The notes under the pieces were generated by a model. The model did no database searches, had not been told where the DNA came from, and was given only the letters and a program-made list of their open reading frames with translations. The position numbers were made by a program, and so were the translations under genes. A stretch of 64,000 bases of DNA from Leptospira kemamanensis (lineage in GTDB: Bacteria; Spirochaetota; Leptospiria; Leptospirales; Leptospiraceae), in the NCBI RefSeq assembly GCF_004769665.1, contig NZ_RQGG01000005.1, positions 1-64,000 on the forward strand. Reading direction: 5' to 3'. Of this stretch, positions 8,536-17,688 are shown one piece after another (the first letter of the stretch is position 1; each line of letters starts with the position of its first letter).

Positions 8536-9563
8536 AAAAATTTTTATTCAATCGATATGATAAAGAAACACTGAAAAAAAAAGTGTTAGAAGACAAACGA
8601 GAAAGGAGAGTGATTTCCTTCTATCGTTATGTGAAAATTGAAGACCCAATTGAATTTCGCAACCGACTCTATGATACCTTTGATGATTTAGGAATCCTTG
8701 GAAGAATTTATTTAGCAAACGAAGGCATCAATGCTCAATTTTCGATTCCGATTGAAAACTACCAAGCTCTTCGTTCGTTTGTGGATACTATCCCTGAATT
8801 AAAAAATATCTACTTCAATGATGCCGTGGAAGATAAAAAGGAAAGTTTTATCAAACTTGCCATTAAAGTAAGAAAAAAAATTGTCGCGGATGGTTTAGAC
8901 GACACCCAGTTTGATCCCTCGGATGTAGGAACTCATCTTTCTCCCCTTGCCTTTCACCAAGCACTGGAAGAAGAAGGTGTGATCGTAGTGGACCTTCGCA
9001 ATAATTATGAATCAGAAGTGGGTCATTTTGAAAATGCGATTTTACCAGATGTGGGAACCTTTCGCGAAGAGCTCCCACTCGTCGAAAAACTACTAGAACA
9101 GGACAAAGACAAAAAGATTTTATTGTACTGCACAGGTGGAATTCGTTGTGAAAAAGCAAGTGCCTACTTAAAATACAAAGGATTTGAAAAAGTACACCAA
9201 CTCCAAGGTGGTATCATCAATTATGCCAAAGCCGTCACAGACCATGGACTTACTTCCAAATTCAAAGGGAAAAACTTTGTTTTTGATGACCGATTAGGCG
9301 AACGTGTCACAGAAGATGTTTTGACGGTTTGTTATTCTTGCGGAAAACCTTCCGACCGTCACACCAATTGTGCCAATTTAGGTTGCCATGTTCTCATTGT
9401 GCAATGTGAGTCCTGTTCAGAAACATTGCTCGGATGTTGTTCCGAAGAATGTAAGGAAATTGTTCAACTTCCTGAAGAGATTCAAAAACAATTACGACAA
9501 GAACTTAGAAAACAGAAAAAATACCCAACACACCACCTAACAAGAAAGATGGTAGGAAAATAA
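8532..9563 (+). CDS. trhO: tRNA uridine(34) hydroxylase, rhodanese family
   Basis: TrhO (YceA) proteins hydroxylate uridine 34 in certain tRNAs using O2. The 343-residue protein has the N-terminal acylphosphatase-like domain (ISFYRYVKI to NEGINAQFSI), a rhodanese domain from VVDLRNNYESEVGHF with the active-site loop CTGGIRCEKA, and a cysteine-rich C-terminal part (VCYSCGKPS, HTNCANLGC, CESCSETLLGCCSEEC) likely to bind zinc. Its ATG overlaps the stop of the oxidoreductase gene, and its TAA directly abuts the start of the ABC ATPase, so it is inside one transcription unit. Confidence 0.93.
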   Translation: MKKFLFNRYDKETLKKKVLEDKRERRVISFYRYVKIEDPIEFRNRLYDTFDDLGILGRIYLANEGINAQFSIPIENYQALRSFVDTIPELKNIYFNDAVEDKKESFIKLAIKVRKKIVADGLDDTQFDPSDVGTHLSPLAFHQALEEEGVIVVDLRNNYESEVGHFENAILPDVGTFREELPLVEKLLEQDKDKKILLYCTGGIRCEKASAYLKYKGFEKVHQLQGGIINYAKAVTDHGLTSKFKGKNFVFDDRLGERVTEDVLTVCYSCGKPSDRHTNCANLGCHVLIVQCESCSETLLGCCSEECKEIVQLPEEIQKQLRQELRKQKKYPTHHLTRKMVGK

Positions 9564-10481
9564 ATGACTTCATATGCAATCCAATTAGAAGGCCTCCAAA
9601 AAACCTATAAAAACGGAGTTAAGGCACTTCATTCCATAGACTTACAAGTGGAAGCAGGCGATTTTTTTGCCCTACTTGGCCCAAACGGAGCAGGTAAATC
9701 CACCACCATTGGGATCCTCAGTTCCCTTGTGAACAAAACAGGAGGCAAAGTAAAAATCTTTGGTGTGGACATCGATGAAAATCCAAACTTAGCCAAAACA
9801 TATTTAGGAATTGTTCCCCAAGAATTTAATTTTGGAATCTTTGAAGCTGTGGAACAAATCCTCATTAACCAAGCCGGTTTTTATGGAATGCCTCTTAAAG
9901 TTGCCAAAGAACGAGTCCAGTATTACTTAGAGAAATTATCCCTATATGACAAACGTAAGGCGGCTGCTGGAACTCTCAGCGGTGGAATGAAACGTAGGCT
10001 TATGATAGCAAGAGCTCTCATTCACGACCCCAAACTTTTGATTTTAGATGAACCAACGGCAGGAGTGGACATTGAAATTCGAAGGTCGATGTGGGACTTT
10101 TTAAAAGAATTAAACAAAGAAGGAAAAACCATCATCCTTACGACTCATTACCTAGAAGAAGCGGAATCCCTTTGTAAAAACATAGCCATCATCGACAAAG
10201 GGGAAATCATCGAAAACACATCGATGAAAAAACTCCTCCAAAGACTCGATAAAGAAACCTTTATCATCGATTTAAAAAAATCTTATAAAACCAAACCCAA
10301 TTCTAAAATATTCAATTGGATCTGGATTGATGATCATAGTTTAGAAGTCCAACTAAACCAAAAAACTTCGGTGAACGTTCTATTTGCTGAACTTACGAAA
10401 CTCAAAATGGAAGTTCTAAGCCTTCGCAATAAATCAAATCGACTCGAAGAACTGTTTTTATCACTCACAGGGAAACATTGA
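9564..10481 (+). CDS. ABC-2 exporter ATP-binding protein
   Basis: A 305-residue ATPase that should power the membrane protein encoded next. Walker A is LGPNGAGKST, the Q loop lies in VPQEFNFG, the signature is LSGGMKRRL, Walker B is LLILDEPTAGVD and the switch His is in LTTHYLEEAE. The size and the C-terminal extension (about residues 230-305) are typical of YadG/multidrug ABC-2 systems. Substrate is unknown. It lies between trhO and bolA in a thiol operon, so a thiol, metal or polysulphide substrate is conceivable but is only inference. It starts immediately after the trhO stop. Confidence 0.9.
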   Translation: MTSYAIQLEGLQKTYKNGVKALHSIDLQVEAGDFFALLGPNGAGKSTTIGILSSLVNKTGGKVKIFGVDIDENPNLAKTYLGIVPQEFNFGIFEAVEQILINQAGFYGMPLKVAKERVQYYLEKLSLYDKRKAAAGTLSGGMKRRLMIARALIHDPKLLILDEPTAGVDIEIRRSMWDFLKELNKEGKTIILTTHYLEEAESLCKNIAIIDKGEIIENTSMKKLLQRLDKETFIIDLKKSYKTKPNSKIFNWIWIDDHSLEVQLNQKTSVNVLFAELTKLKMEVLSLRNKSNRLEELFLSLTGKH

Positions 10482-11254
10482 TTATGTGGAAAGAAAATTT
10501 AACCGCCTTACAAACCATCGTTCGAAGAGAATGGATTCGCATCATTCGCATTTGGGTGCAAACACTCATCCCACCTGTGATTACCATGGCACTATATTTT
10601 TTGATTTTTGGTGAACTGGTTGGACGCCAAATAGGAAAAATTGGAGAATTTACCTATATTGATTTTATCGTTCCAGGACTGATCATGATGAGTGTGATCA
10701 CCAACTCATACAATAATGTGGTATCTTCTTTTTTCTCCAGTAAGTTTCAAAAAAATATCGAAGAGCTATTGGTTTCGCCCACTTCACCCTATACCATTGT
10801 TCTTGGGTATACCTTTGGTGGAGTGGTCCGAGGACTGCTTGTAGGAATTCTTGTGACTCTCACTTCTTTATTTTTTACGAACTTACAATTCAAACACCCT
10901 TTTATTATTTTTGTCACAGTAATCTTAACAGCGATCCTCTTTTCTTTGGGTGGATTTTTTAATGCATTATTTGCTAAAAAATTTGATGATGTAACGATCA
11001 TCCCTACTTTTATTTTAACTCCTCTGACTTACTTAGGTGGAGTGTTTTATTCGGTAAAAAATCTTCCAGAGATTTGGCAAACCATCTCTTATTTAAATCC
11101 AATTTTGTATATGGTAAACCTTTTTCGTTTTGGATTTATTGGAATCTCAGACGTGAATTTATTTTTTTCGCTTGGGTTTATCTTATTTCTATCAGTATTA
11201 CTCTTTTTACTCAATGTTAGGTTAATGAAAATAGGTTATGGAATTAGAAACTAA
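10478..11254 (+). CDS. ABC-2 type exporter permease (YadH-like)
   Basis: A 258-residue inner-membrane protein with about six hydrophobic segments and the ABC-2 pattern: an N-terminal cytosolic helix (RREWIRIIRIW), a first TM pair, PGLIMMSVITNSYNN, and a C-terminal PLTYLGGVFYSVKNLPEIW segment. It pairs with the preceding ATPase, whose stop overlaps this start (TTG at 10478); an ATG two codons later at 10484 is the alternative. The last 17 bases overlap the bolA gene, so translation is coupled into the Fe-S/thiol genes. Confidence 0.9.
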   Translation: MIMWKENLTALQTIVRREWIRIIRIWVQTLIPPVITMALYFLIFGELVGRQIGKIGEFTYIDFIVPGLIMMSVITNSYNNVVSSFFSSKFQKNIEELLVSPTSPYTIVLGYTFGGVVRGLLVGILVTLTSLFFTNLQFKHPFIIFVTVILTAILFSLGGFFNALFAKKFDDVTIIPTFILTPLTYLGGVFYSVKNLPEIWQTISYLNPILYMVNLFRFGFIGISDVNLFFSLGFILFLSVLLFLLNVRLMKIGYGIRN

Positions 11255-11525
11255 ACAAACTAGAAAACAAAGAATGGAAACTGTGTTACAGGAAACCTTC
11301 CACCCCAAAGAACTTTTGGTAAAAGATGTTTCTTTAGAACACGCAGGCCACCCAGGAATGACAAAGGATTCCAAAGAAACGCATTTTCGAATCAAAATGG
11401 TTTCCAGTGTTTTCCGAGGAAAATCCACGGTCGAACAACACAGAACCGTATACGAAGCACTGGGATCCGAATTCAAAAAAGGCCTACATGCTTTGGAAAT
11501 GGATCTGTCATCCCCGGAAACGTGA
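11238..11525 (+). CDS. bolA: BolA family protein (BolA type)
   Basis: A 95-residue protein. Diagnostic features are the loop AGHPGM, KETHFRIKMVSSVFRGKS, the helix VEQHRTVYEAL and the near-invariant HAL motif. BolA proteins bind CGFS glutaredoxins through a shared [2Fe-2S] cluster and act in Fe-S delivery; some also bind DNA. A CGFS glutaredoxin is four genes downstream, which fits that partnership. The start lies inside the permease gene and the stop overlaps the GST start by 4 bases. Confidence 0.9.
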   Translation: MELETKQTRKQRMETVLQETFHPKELLVKDVSLEHAGHPGMTKDSKETHFRIKMVSSVFRGKSTVEQHRTVYEALGSEFKKGLHALEMDLSSPET

Positions 11526-12208
11526 GTCTAAGTAATATGACAAAACCAACACTGATTAGTTTCAAACTCTGCCCTTATGTCCAAAGGTCTGTAATCAATC
11601 TTTTGGAAAAAAAAGTAGATTACGAAATCAAATACATCGACTTGGCAAACAAACCGGATTGGTTTTTGAAAATTTCTCCCTTCGGTAGAGTTCCAGTTCT
11701 AGTTGTGGGTGAAGAAGTTCTTTTTGAATCTGCAGTCATCAATGAATACCTAGATGAAACAAACTTACCAAGTCTCCATCCAAAAGACCCATTACAAAAA
11801 GCAAAACACCGAGCTTGGGGAGAATTTGCCAGTGCCTTACTCGTTGATCAGTATGGATGGACGATGTCCAAGGAAGAAAAAGACTCTGAGAAAAAAAAGG
11901 AAGAGATCCTTTCTAAATTCAAAATCTTAGAATCCATTTTACCTGATCCAAAACAAGGGAAATTATTCTTTGCAGGTGATACAATGCATTTAGTGGATAC
12001 GGCTTATGCTCCCTTTTTTATGCGTTTAGAATTTCTCAAACAAAAAGACAAACAATTTGATTTGGTAAGTGCGTTTCCAAAACTAAAAATCTGGAGTGAA
12101 ACATTACTTTCTTTGCCATCCGTAAAGAATTCTGTTTTACCAGAAGTGCCAGAAGAATACATTGCATTTATCAAAGCCCATAACTCATGGATGGGAGGGA
12201 AACTTTAG
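11522..12208 (+). CDS. Glutathione S-transferase family protein with CPYVQR active site
   Basis: A 228-residue two-domain GST. The N-terminal thioredoxin-like domain has CPYVQRSVINLLEKK, the cis-proline segment GRVPVLVV and the glutathione gamma-Glu contact ESAVINEYLDE; an all-helical domain follows from about residue 90. A catalytic Cys rather than Tyr or Ser suggests omega or dehydroascorbate reductase-type thiol transfer; SspA-like regulators share the fold but usually lack the Cys. The GTG at 11522 overlaps the bolA stop; ATG 11537 is an alternative start. Substrate is unknown. Confidence 0.86.
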   Translation: MSLSNMTKPTLISFKLCPYVQRSVINLLEKKVDYEIKYIDLANKPDWFLKISPFGRVPVLVVGEEVLFESAVINEYLDETNLPSLHPKDPLQKAKHRAWGEFASALLVDQYGWTMSKEEKDSEKKKEEILSKFKILESILPDPKQGKLFFAGDTMHLVDTAYAPFFMRLEFLKQKDKQFDLVSAFPKLKIWSETLLSLPSVKNSVLPEVPEEYIAFIKAHNSWMGGKL

Positions 12209-12209
12209 G

Positions 12210-12434
12210 ATGACGATTCCAGAAATCCAAAAGAAAATTGAAGAAGGTTTGCCGGGATGTAGAGTTGAGATCCTGGATCCTTACCGCGACGGGGTCCACA
12301 TCAAAGCCGTTGTGACTTACAAAGGTTTTTCAGGAAAAGGGCTCATCGAACAACACCGAATGGTGTATGCAACTTTAAAAGAAGAATTAAAAGAAGAAAT
12401 CCATGCATTAGCATTGGAAACTAGGAGTGAATGA
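12210..12434 (+). CDS. Second BolA family protein (IbaG/YrbA type)
   Basis: A 74-residue protein. RDGVHIKAVVTYKGFSGKG, IEQHRMVYATL and IHALALET give the BolA fold, and the shorter N-terminus with DGVH resembles IbaG. The ATG at 12210 is supported by GGGAGGGA eight to ten bases upstream and by the one-base gap after the GST stop; longer in-frame readings start inside the GST gene. The stop overlaps the glutaredoxin start in ATGA. Two distinct BolA paralogues in one operon with a CGFS glutaredoxin suggest two different cluster-transfer complexes, which is inference. Confidence 0.88.
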   Translation: MTIPEIQKKIEEGLPGCRVEILDPYRDGVHIKAVVTYKGFSGKGLIEQHRMVYATLKEELKEEIHALALETRSE

Positions 12435-12745
12435 CCATGGAACAAGAGTTAAAAGATAAAATTGAATCTTTAATCAAATCAGAGAAGGTATTTCTTTTTA
12501 TGAAAGGAACACCAGAAATGCCACAATGTGGATTTTCGGCCGGTGTTGTATCAACACTCAAACAACAAGGAATTCCTTTTGGATCGTTTAACGTTTTATC
12601 CGATATGAAAATCCGAGAAGGAATCAAAGAATTCACAAATTGGCCAACCATTCCACAGCTCTATATCAATGGAGAATTTGTAGGAGGACATGATATTACT
12701 GTCCAAATGGCCCAATCCGGGGAACTGAAGAAAAAAGTAGGATAA
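12431..12745 (+). CDS. grxD: Monothiol CGFS glutaredoxin (Grx4 family)
   Basis: A 104-residue protein with the defining features of class II glutaredoxins: FMKGTPEMPQCGFSAGVV (CGFS site), the WPTIPQLYI cis-proline segment and GGHDI for glutathione binding. Such proteins dimerise around a glutathione-ligated [2Fe-2S] cluster and pass it on, often as heterodimers with BolA proteins. Two bolA genes precede it. The ATG at 12431 overlaps the bolA stop, with a second ATG at 12437. Confidence 0.95.
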   Translation: MTMEQELKDKIESLIKSEKVFLFMKGTPEMPQCGFSAGVVSTLKQQGIPFGSFNVLSDMKIREGIKEFTNWPTIPQLYINGEFVGGHDITVQMAQSGELKKKVG

Positions 12746-12749
12746 AAAA

Positions 12750-12992
12750 ATGTTTCGTCTCTACCAATATGATTCTTGTCCATACTGTTACCGAGTCAGA
12801 CAATCCATCGAGGCACTTGGTCTTTTGGAAGGAAAGGATTATGTGTTGGTAGAGGCTAGGAACGGAACCCCTGGCCGAGAAGAAGTGATTCGGTTAGGTG
12901 GTATTTCCCAAGTTCCATTTCTTGTGGATGGAGAGACAAAGATGTATGAGTCTCTCGACATCATTGAATATCTAAAAAATAAATTTAAGTAA
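12750..12992 (+). CDS. Dithiol glutaredoxin (CPYC)
   Basis: An 80-residue glutaredoxin-like protein with CPYC at residues 10-13, SQVPFLVDG as the cis-proline segment and ESLDIIEYL contacting the glutathione gamma-glutamate. It should reduce protein-glutathione mixed disulphides. It is the last gene of the nine-gene plus-strand operon, and its final eight bases overlap the end of the convergent gshB-like gene, leaving no room for a terminator between the two operons. Confidence 0.92.
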   Translation: MFRLYQYDSCPYCYRVRQSIEALGLLEGKDYVLVEARNGTPGREEVIRLGGISQVPFLVDGETKMYESLDIIEYLKNKFK

Positions 12993-13989
12993 ATCCTAAT
13001 AAATCTAAAATTTTATCTCCCACGTTTCTTGCGGTTCCAGAATACGGAAACTCGTGGATGTATAAAACTGGATTAAAATTGATTTCAAGCACTGCATAAT
13101 GTTCAGGATTCGGTGTTTCGGTAATGGCACTGGATATGATATCAATCCCACAAATCTTTGCACTCGCTGCTTTTGCCGCATGTAAGGCAATGGTTTTGAA
13201 CTCTGGATGCACGATATCCGTCACATCAATCGAATCACCACCCGTTGAAATATTAGAATTTTTTCGAAGAAACACTTGTTCGCCTAATTTCGGTATCGTC
13301 GTAAAATCATAACCATATCCCGAAAGAACCAATCGTTCTGTTTCCGACATCTGGATTTTTTCGAGGGCAGTGATATGACCTTCCCCCCTTCTCGGATCTT
13401 TGTTTTTTTCGGATATCAATTCGGCAATTGTGTGAACTCCATCCCCAATGACATTCGCCGGTACGCGATTGCAAACAGCCACAACCTCGTCTCCTAACAC
13501 CAAAAAACGATACTCAGGACCTTCAATAAATTCTTCAATGATGATGGAACTACTAAAAGAAAAAGCTTCTTTCACAAAATAAGTAAAATTTTCTAAAGTA
13601 TCATTTGGACTGGAGATCCCAATCCCAATTCCAAAATTTGTCGTAACCGGTTTGATTACTTTTTTTCTTTTTTGAAAAAAAGAATAATCCTTTAATGCAT
13701 CTTCCCTATTTGCATAATCACGACCAACTGGAACTCGCACACCATTTTCACTTAACACGAGTTTGGATGCGATTTTATTTTCCATCACGAGATAAGTCAT
13801 CAAACTATCTAACCGTGTTTTACTTGCCTCTTTTACAAATTCGATGTGATTTCCTTGTTTCAGACGTAAAAAATTTTCTTTCCGATCGATCACTTCCACA
13901 GTGATGCCACGATTTTTTGCATCCCGAATGATGATTTGGGTGGAGATTTCTAAATCTTCCCAACCAGGAAGTAAAGGTTTTGGTTCCAT
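12985..13989 (-). CDS. ATP-grasp glutathione synthetase-like protein (C-terminal half of GshF as a separate gene)
   Basis: Expected to ligate glycine to gamma-glutamylcysteine. Of 334 residues, the ATP-grasp fold shows VIKPVTTNFGIGIG (ATP-binding Lys and Gly-rich loop), IIIEEFIEGPEYRFLVLGDEVVAVCNRVPANVIGDG and the metal-binding AVLEINFNPV near the end. This matches the ATP-grasp half of bifunctional GshF (GshAB) rather than E. coli GshB. It lies five bases downstream of gshA, so the two halves of GshF are adjacent separate genes. ATG 13989 has GAGG nine bases upstream; a GTG at 14004 is the alternative. Cyanophycin-synthetase-like ligases share the fold. Confidence 0.82.
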   Translation of the reverse strand: MEPKPLLPGWEDLEISTQIIIRDAKNRGITVEVIDRKENFLRLKQGNHIEFVKEASKTRLDSLMTYLVMENKIASKLVLSENGVRVPVGRDYANREDALKDYSFFQKRKKVIKPVTTNFGIGIGISSPNDTLENFTYFVKEAFSFSSSIIIEEFIEGPEYRFLVLGDEVVAVCNRVPANVIGDGVHTIAELISEKNKDPRRGEGHITALEKIQMSETERLVLSGYGYDFTTIPKLGEQVFLRKNSNISTGGDSIDVTDIVHPEFKTIALHAAKAASAKICGIDIISSAITETPNPEHYAVLEINFNPVLYIHEFPYSGTARNVGDKILDLLGFT

Positions 13990-13993
13990 ACTT

Positions 13994-15595
13994 TCAAACC
14001 TCACTACAAAGTTTTAAGGGTTTGATTTGGATGGGTTTCTGATTTTTTTTCAAATGACTTCCTTCCAAAGTCTCCATCTTTTTTTGTTCGTAAATGGATT
14101 GTTCACTCATATCTTCATAGTATTTGATTCGATTGGGTGAAAGATTTTTCTGTAATAATTCTTCCTTGTGGGATTTGGCAAGTGCCAAACCAAAATCACG
14201 AAAACTGGTATTGTGAATTTTTAAATCCAATTCCGACATTGTGGCACCGAGAATCGATGGATCGTCCCATTTTTCCCATTGTGTTTCCAGAGCTCGGCTA
14301 AAAGGACCAGTTGCATCATTTTCATCCAAAAGATCCGCAATGGGTTGTAATTCGACAAAAAGTTGGTATAACATATCTCGCAAATGTATTTCTTTACCAA
14401 ATAAAAATACATTGGTATCGGGTTTTCGACCAAACCAAGTGGTTACCTCTTGGTTTTTTCGCCATTGTGCCATTTCCAACAAATCTGCTCTAGGTGACTC
14501 GTTCAACATACAATACAAAAGCACCATGTGAAGGAAATAGAGCCTTGTTTCTTCTACACCAATGGCAGAAAAAGGATCCAAATCCAAAAGGCGAATTTCT
14601 AAATATTCAACCCCTCGTTCGACAAGAGCATCTACCACTCGTTCCTCACCTTTTGGTACTTGTTTGGGTCTCACAAGCGAGTAATATTCGTTTTCCAACT
14701 GCAAAACAAAATCATTTAACTGGTGAGTTGCTTTTGTATTAAATTTTTTATAAGGTGCATACGATTTCGATACAACCTGGCACATGTCTGTGGCATATTC
14801 TTTTAATGAATTGACTGAGATCGGGTAATTCCCTTGGACCTTACTTGTATACCCTATGCTCGACAATCGTAATGTAGTGGCATACGGTGCGTTTAAGGTT
14901 TTGGAATTTAGTTTTTGTAGATTCCTTAGAGACTTAGGAGCATCAATAAACGTAACATCTGCTAGGCTAGAGGATCCAAAAAGATATAATAAAGCTGGTG
15001 AAATGCGATAAAAATTACGAATTGTATCAAAATAAATTTGTGATTTGGTTTCTTTAGAAAGTGGTTTTTGAAACCGTTTTTCCGATACCACAGACAACAT
15101 ACAACTATCAAAGGAAATATTGTAATGAACTCCTGATATCGTTTGCATTTTTTTACCGTAACGATGACCTAATCCATTTCGATAAATCGTTTTTTTCCTA
15201 CCTTCGATGGATGTTCCGTATTGACCAACTTCAATTTTACTTTCTTGGGGAAGTACTGGTGGCATACTAAAAGGCCAAAGGTATTCGTTTTTTAGATGTT
15301 TTACGGTAAAACTATGAAGTTCGGTAAGTTCTTCCAACGCATCAGGAATTGTTTTATGGATATTTGTTGCGTATTCAATTTGTGATTCAGCAAAATCGGT
15401 TTTAATCAGTGGGTGAGTCAAACTCGATCCCAATTCCTTTGGATGAGGAGATTGGGATAAAAGAGCTTTATCGCTCACTCGAACGCTTTCACGCTCTAAC
15501 CCATGTTTGGCGCTAAGTAGACAATCTCTGTATTCTTTTGAAAAGAGTGCGACGGTTGAATTTTTTTGTTTTGCTTTTAATAATTTTGATTTCAT
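13994..15595 (-). CDS. gshA: Glutamate-cysteine ligase
   Basis: Makes gamma-glutamylcysteine from glutamate, cysteine and ATP, the committed step to glutathione. The 533-residue protein shows the gamma-proteobacterial/GshF-type signature: KHGLERESVRV near the N-terminus, LTHPLIKTDFAESQIE, LWPFSMPP, YRNGLGHRYGKKMQTISGVHYNISF and LEIRLLDLDPF. It lies three bases after ggt and five bases before the ATP-grasp gene, giving synthesis and degradation of glutathione in one transcript. The start is ATG 15595; a clear ribosome site close to it is not seen, so translational coupling with ggt is likely. Confidence 0.94.
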   Translation of the reverse strand: MKSKLLKAKQKNSTVALFSKEYRDCLLSAKHGLERESVRVSDKALLSQSPHPKELGSSLTHPLIKTDFAESQIEYATNIHKTIPDALEELTELHSFTVKHLKNEYLWPFSMPPVLPQESKIEVGQYGTSIEGRKKTIYRNGLGHRYGKKMQTISGVHYNISFDSCMLSVVSEKRFQKPLSKETKSQIYFDTIRNFYRISPALLYLFGSSSLADVTFIDAPKSLRNLQKLNSKTLNAPYATTLRLSSIGYTSKVQGNYPISVNSLKEYATDMCQVVSKSYAPYKKFNTKATHQLNDFVLQLENEYYSLVRPKQVPKGEERVVDALVERGVEYLEIRLLDLDPFSAIGVEETRLYFLHMVLLYCMLNESPRADLLEMAQWRKNQEVTTWFGRKPDTNVFLFGKEIHLRDMLYQLFVELQPIADLLDENDATGPFSRALETQWEKWDDPSILGATMSELDLKIHNTSFRDFGLALAKSHKEELLQKNLSPNRIKYYEDMSEQSIYEQKKMETLEGSHLKKNQKPIQIKPLKLCSEV

Positions 15596-15598
15596 CGG

Positions 15599-17368
15599 CT
15601 AAAAACCTAAAGGAACTCCTTCCCCTTTTGGATCAGAAACTCCAATCAGTTTGTCCCCTTCCTTCGACACTACGAAAACCTTCGCACGGTGCCTACTATA
15701 TTGGACTTGATAAAAAGGTAGTTCTGTTTCAGGAAACGTTCCTTTTAATTCAGGATCTAAAAATAAAGTATCGGGAAGGTATTGGTGGTGGATCCGCGGA
15801 AAAGAAACACTCTCATATAAATTTCGTTTTTGAACCAAATAATGGTATAAGGTATTAAAAATAGAGGTTGGAATTTGGGAACCACCTGGAGCGCCAATGA
15901 CCAATTTCGTTGCACCATTTGTTTCCAAAAGAATGGTCGGACTCATACTGGAAAGAGGTGTTTTTCCAGGGGCAATTGCATTGGCGTTGGAACCAACAAG
16001 TCCATACAAATTCGGAACTCCTGGCGCAATCGAAAAATCATCCATCGTATTGTTTAAAACAAGGCCAGTTCCCGGTACCATCTGCACAGCACCAAAGATC
16101 CCATTGATGGACTGAGTCGAGGAAACGGCATTTCCTTCTTTGTCCATCACAGAAATATGAGTGGTGTTATAGGAATCTTTGGGTTCAACAGATTTTGGAA
16201 TTGGTTTCCAATTGCCAGACACTACCTTCTTCTCTATTTCAGAGACTTCATCATTGATATAGGACTGTGAAATTAGTTTGGAAACAGGAACTTCGCTAAA
16301 CTTTGGATCTCCACCAAGTTCCGCTCGGTCTCTGTAAGCCACTCGCATCGCTTCCGTGATTTGGATGACTTCCCCCACTTTGCCTTTCGGAAAAGTCTTC
16401 CGTTTTGCCATTTCGTTATACAATTGCATCATGGTCACCAAGTGAACTCCAGAACTCGGTGGCGGCATGGTCATCAATTGGTATCCCCAAACATTGGAAA
16501 CCAATGGATCCATCTGTTTGACTTGGTATTCTTTCCAATCTTCTGGACAAATAAACTCATCAAAATTTTGGTAATACAAAGAAACTCGTTTGGTGGTTTC
16601 GCCATCAATCCATTCCTTTTCTTCGTTTTCGACAATTCGTTGTAAGGTTTGGAATAAATCTTCTTGGATGAGAAGTTCCCCTTCTCGAATGGGCCGGTCA
16701 TCAATGCCAAACACTTTTTGCATTTCCGGGTTCATCTCGGGCCAAACTTTTGTCACCACGTTTGCAAGATCTGCATACACAGCAAACCCATTTTTCGCAT
16801 AACGCATCGCAGGTGCCATTACATCCGCTAAATTGAGTTTTCCATGTTGTTTTTGGATTTTTAAAATGCCTTGCACATTTCCAGGAACCCCAACACTAAA
16901 CGCACCTTTTAAGATTTTACCTGTGTTCGGTGTTCCGTCAGGATTTAGAAAATAGGTAGCAGTTCCTTTTTTAGGGGAACGTTCTCTAAAATCATAGGCC
17001 CACTTCCCTTTTTTGGGAAGGTACACAATTGCAAATCCTCCTCCAAAAAGTCCTGTGGACTGAGGACGTAAAACAGAAATCGCAAAACTAGCGGCACTAA
17101 AAACATCCACTACATTTCCGCCTTGTTTCCAAACTTCCACACCCGCTTGGGACGCAAGTGGATGGTCTGTAGCGATCATAAATTCTCGACCAATGAGTTC
17201 GTAGCGATCTCGTTTTTCCAAGGAACCTTGGATTTGTGGAAAAGAAGTTTCCGTTTCTTTTGTTTGTTTGGATTCTAAAAGGGTTTGAATGCTCTCACAT
17301 CTATAAAAAGAGAAAACACAGAGAGAGATTAGGAGAAAAATGGTTCTCCTGTTTGGAAACAAACTCAA
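15599..17368 (-). CDS. ggt: Gamma-glutamyltransferase precursor
   Basis: Removes or transfers the gamma-glutamyl group of glutathione outside the cytoplasm. The 589 residues start with a hydrophobic export signal (about 8-24, ending FYRC; the Arg before Cys makes lipidation uncertain). The N-terminal nucleophile core shows [26 protein letters not shown], the autoprocessing Thr in [27 protein letters not shown] and [11 protein letters not shown]. Unusually it sits inside the suf transcript: its ATG overlaps the sufT stop by 4 bases, and gshA follows. The arrangement could recycle cysteine for both glutathione and Fe-S assembly, which is inference. Confidence 0.93.
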   Translation of the reverse strand: MSLFPNRRTIFLLISLCVFSFYRCESIQTLLESKQTKETETSFPQIQGSLEKRDRYELIGREFMIATDHPLASQAGVEVWKQGGNVVDVFSAASFAISVLRPQSTGLFGGGFAIVYLPKKGKWAYDFRERSPKKGTATYFLNPDGTPNTGKILKGAFSVGVPGNVQGILKIQKQHGKLNLADVMAPAMRYAKNGFAVYADLANVVTKVWPEMNPEMQKVFGIDDRPIREGELLIQEDLFQTLQRIVENEEKEWIDGETTKRVSLYYQNFDEFICPEDWKEYQVKQMDPLVSNVWGYQLMTMPPPSSGVHLVTMMQLYNEMAKRKTFPKGKVGEVIQITEAMRVAYRDRAELGGDPKFSEVPVSKLISQSYINDEVSEIEKKVVSGNWKPIPKSVEPKDSYNTTHISVMDKEGNAVSSTQSINGIFGAVQMVPGTGLVLNNTMDDFSIAPGVPNLYGLVGSNANAIAPGKTPLSSMSPTILLETNGATKLVIGAPGGSQIPTSIFNTLYHYLVQKRNLYESVSFPRIHHQYLPDTLFLDPELKGTFPETELPFYQVQYSRHRAKVFVVSKEGDKLIGVSDPKGEGVPLGF

Positions 17369-17688
17369 TCGAATATCCCCATTTGCATTTTGGCTTCTTC
17401 ACTTGCCATCGATCTTGGTTCCCATTTTGGATTCCAAACCACATGAACAACTACCTCATTGATTCCATCCACACGTAATGCATGGGTTTCAATGTCTTGT
17501 TTCATTTGAGGTCCTGCTGGACAGGCAAGGGATGTATATGTCATAGTTACTTCCGCTGTTTCCCCTTCCACCTTCACATCATAAATCAAACCAAGTTCCA
17601 CAAGGGAGATTCCAATTTCAGGATCTTCCACAGACCGGATGCTATAATACACTTCCCATTCTTTTTCAGTTTCAGGTTCTCGGATCAT
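17365..17688 (-). CDS. sufT: SufT/MIP18 (DUF59) Fe-S maturation protein
   Basis: A 107-residue DUF59 protein with [19 protein letters not shown] and the Cys-containing [16 protein letters not shown], the two hallmarks of the family. SufT proteins help deliver Fe-S clusters to targets in bacteria with SUF systems. ATG 17688 has GAGG six bases upstream. The first 17 bases overlap sufU, and the stop overlaps the ggt start, so the gene is tightly embedded in the suf-ggt-gsh operon. Confidence 0.9.
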   Translation of the reverse strand: MIREPETEKEWEVYYSIRSVEDPEIGISLVELGLIYDVKVEGETAEVTMTYTSLACPAGPQMKQDIETHALRVDGINEVVVHVVWNPKWEPRSMASEEAKMQMGIFD

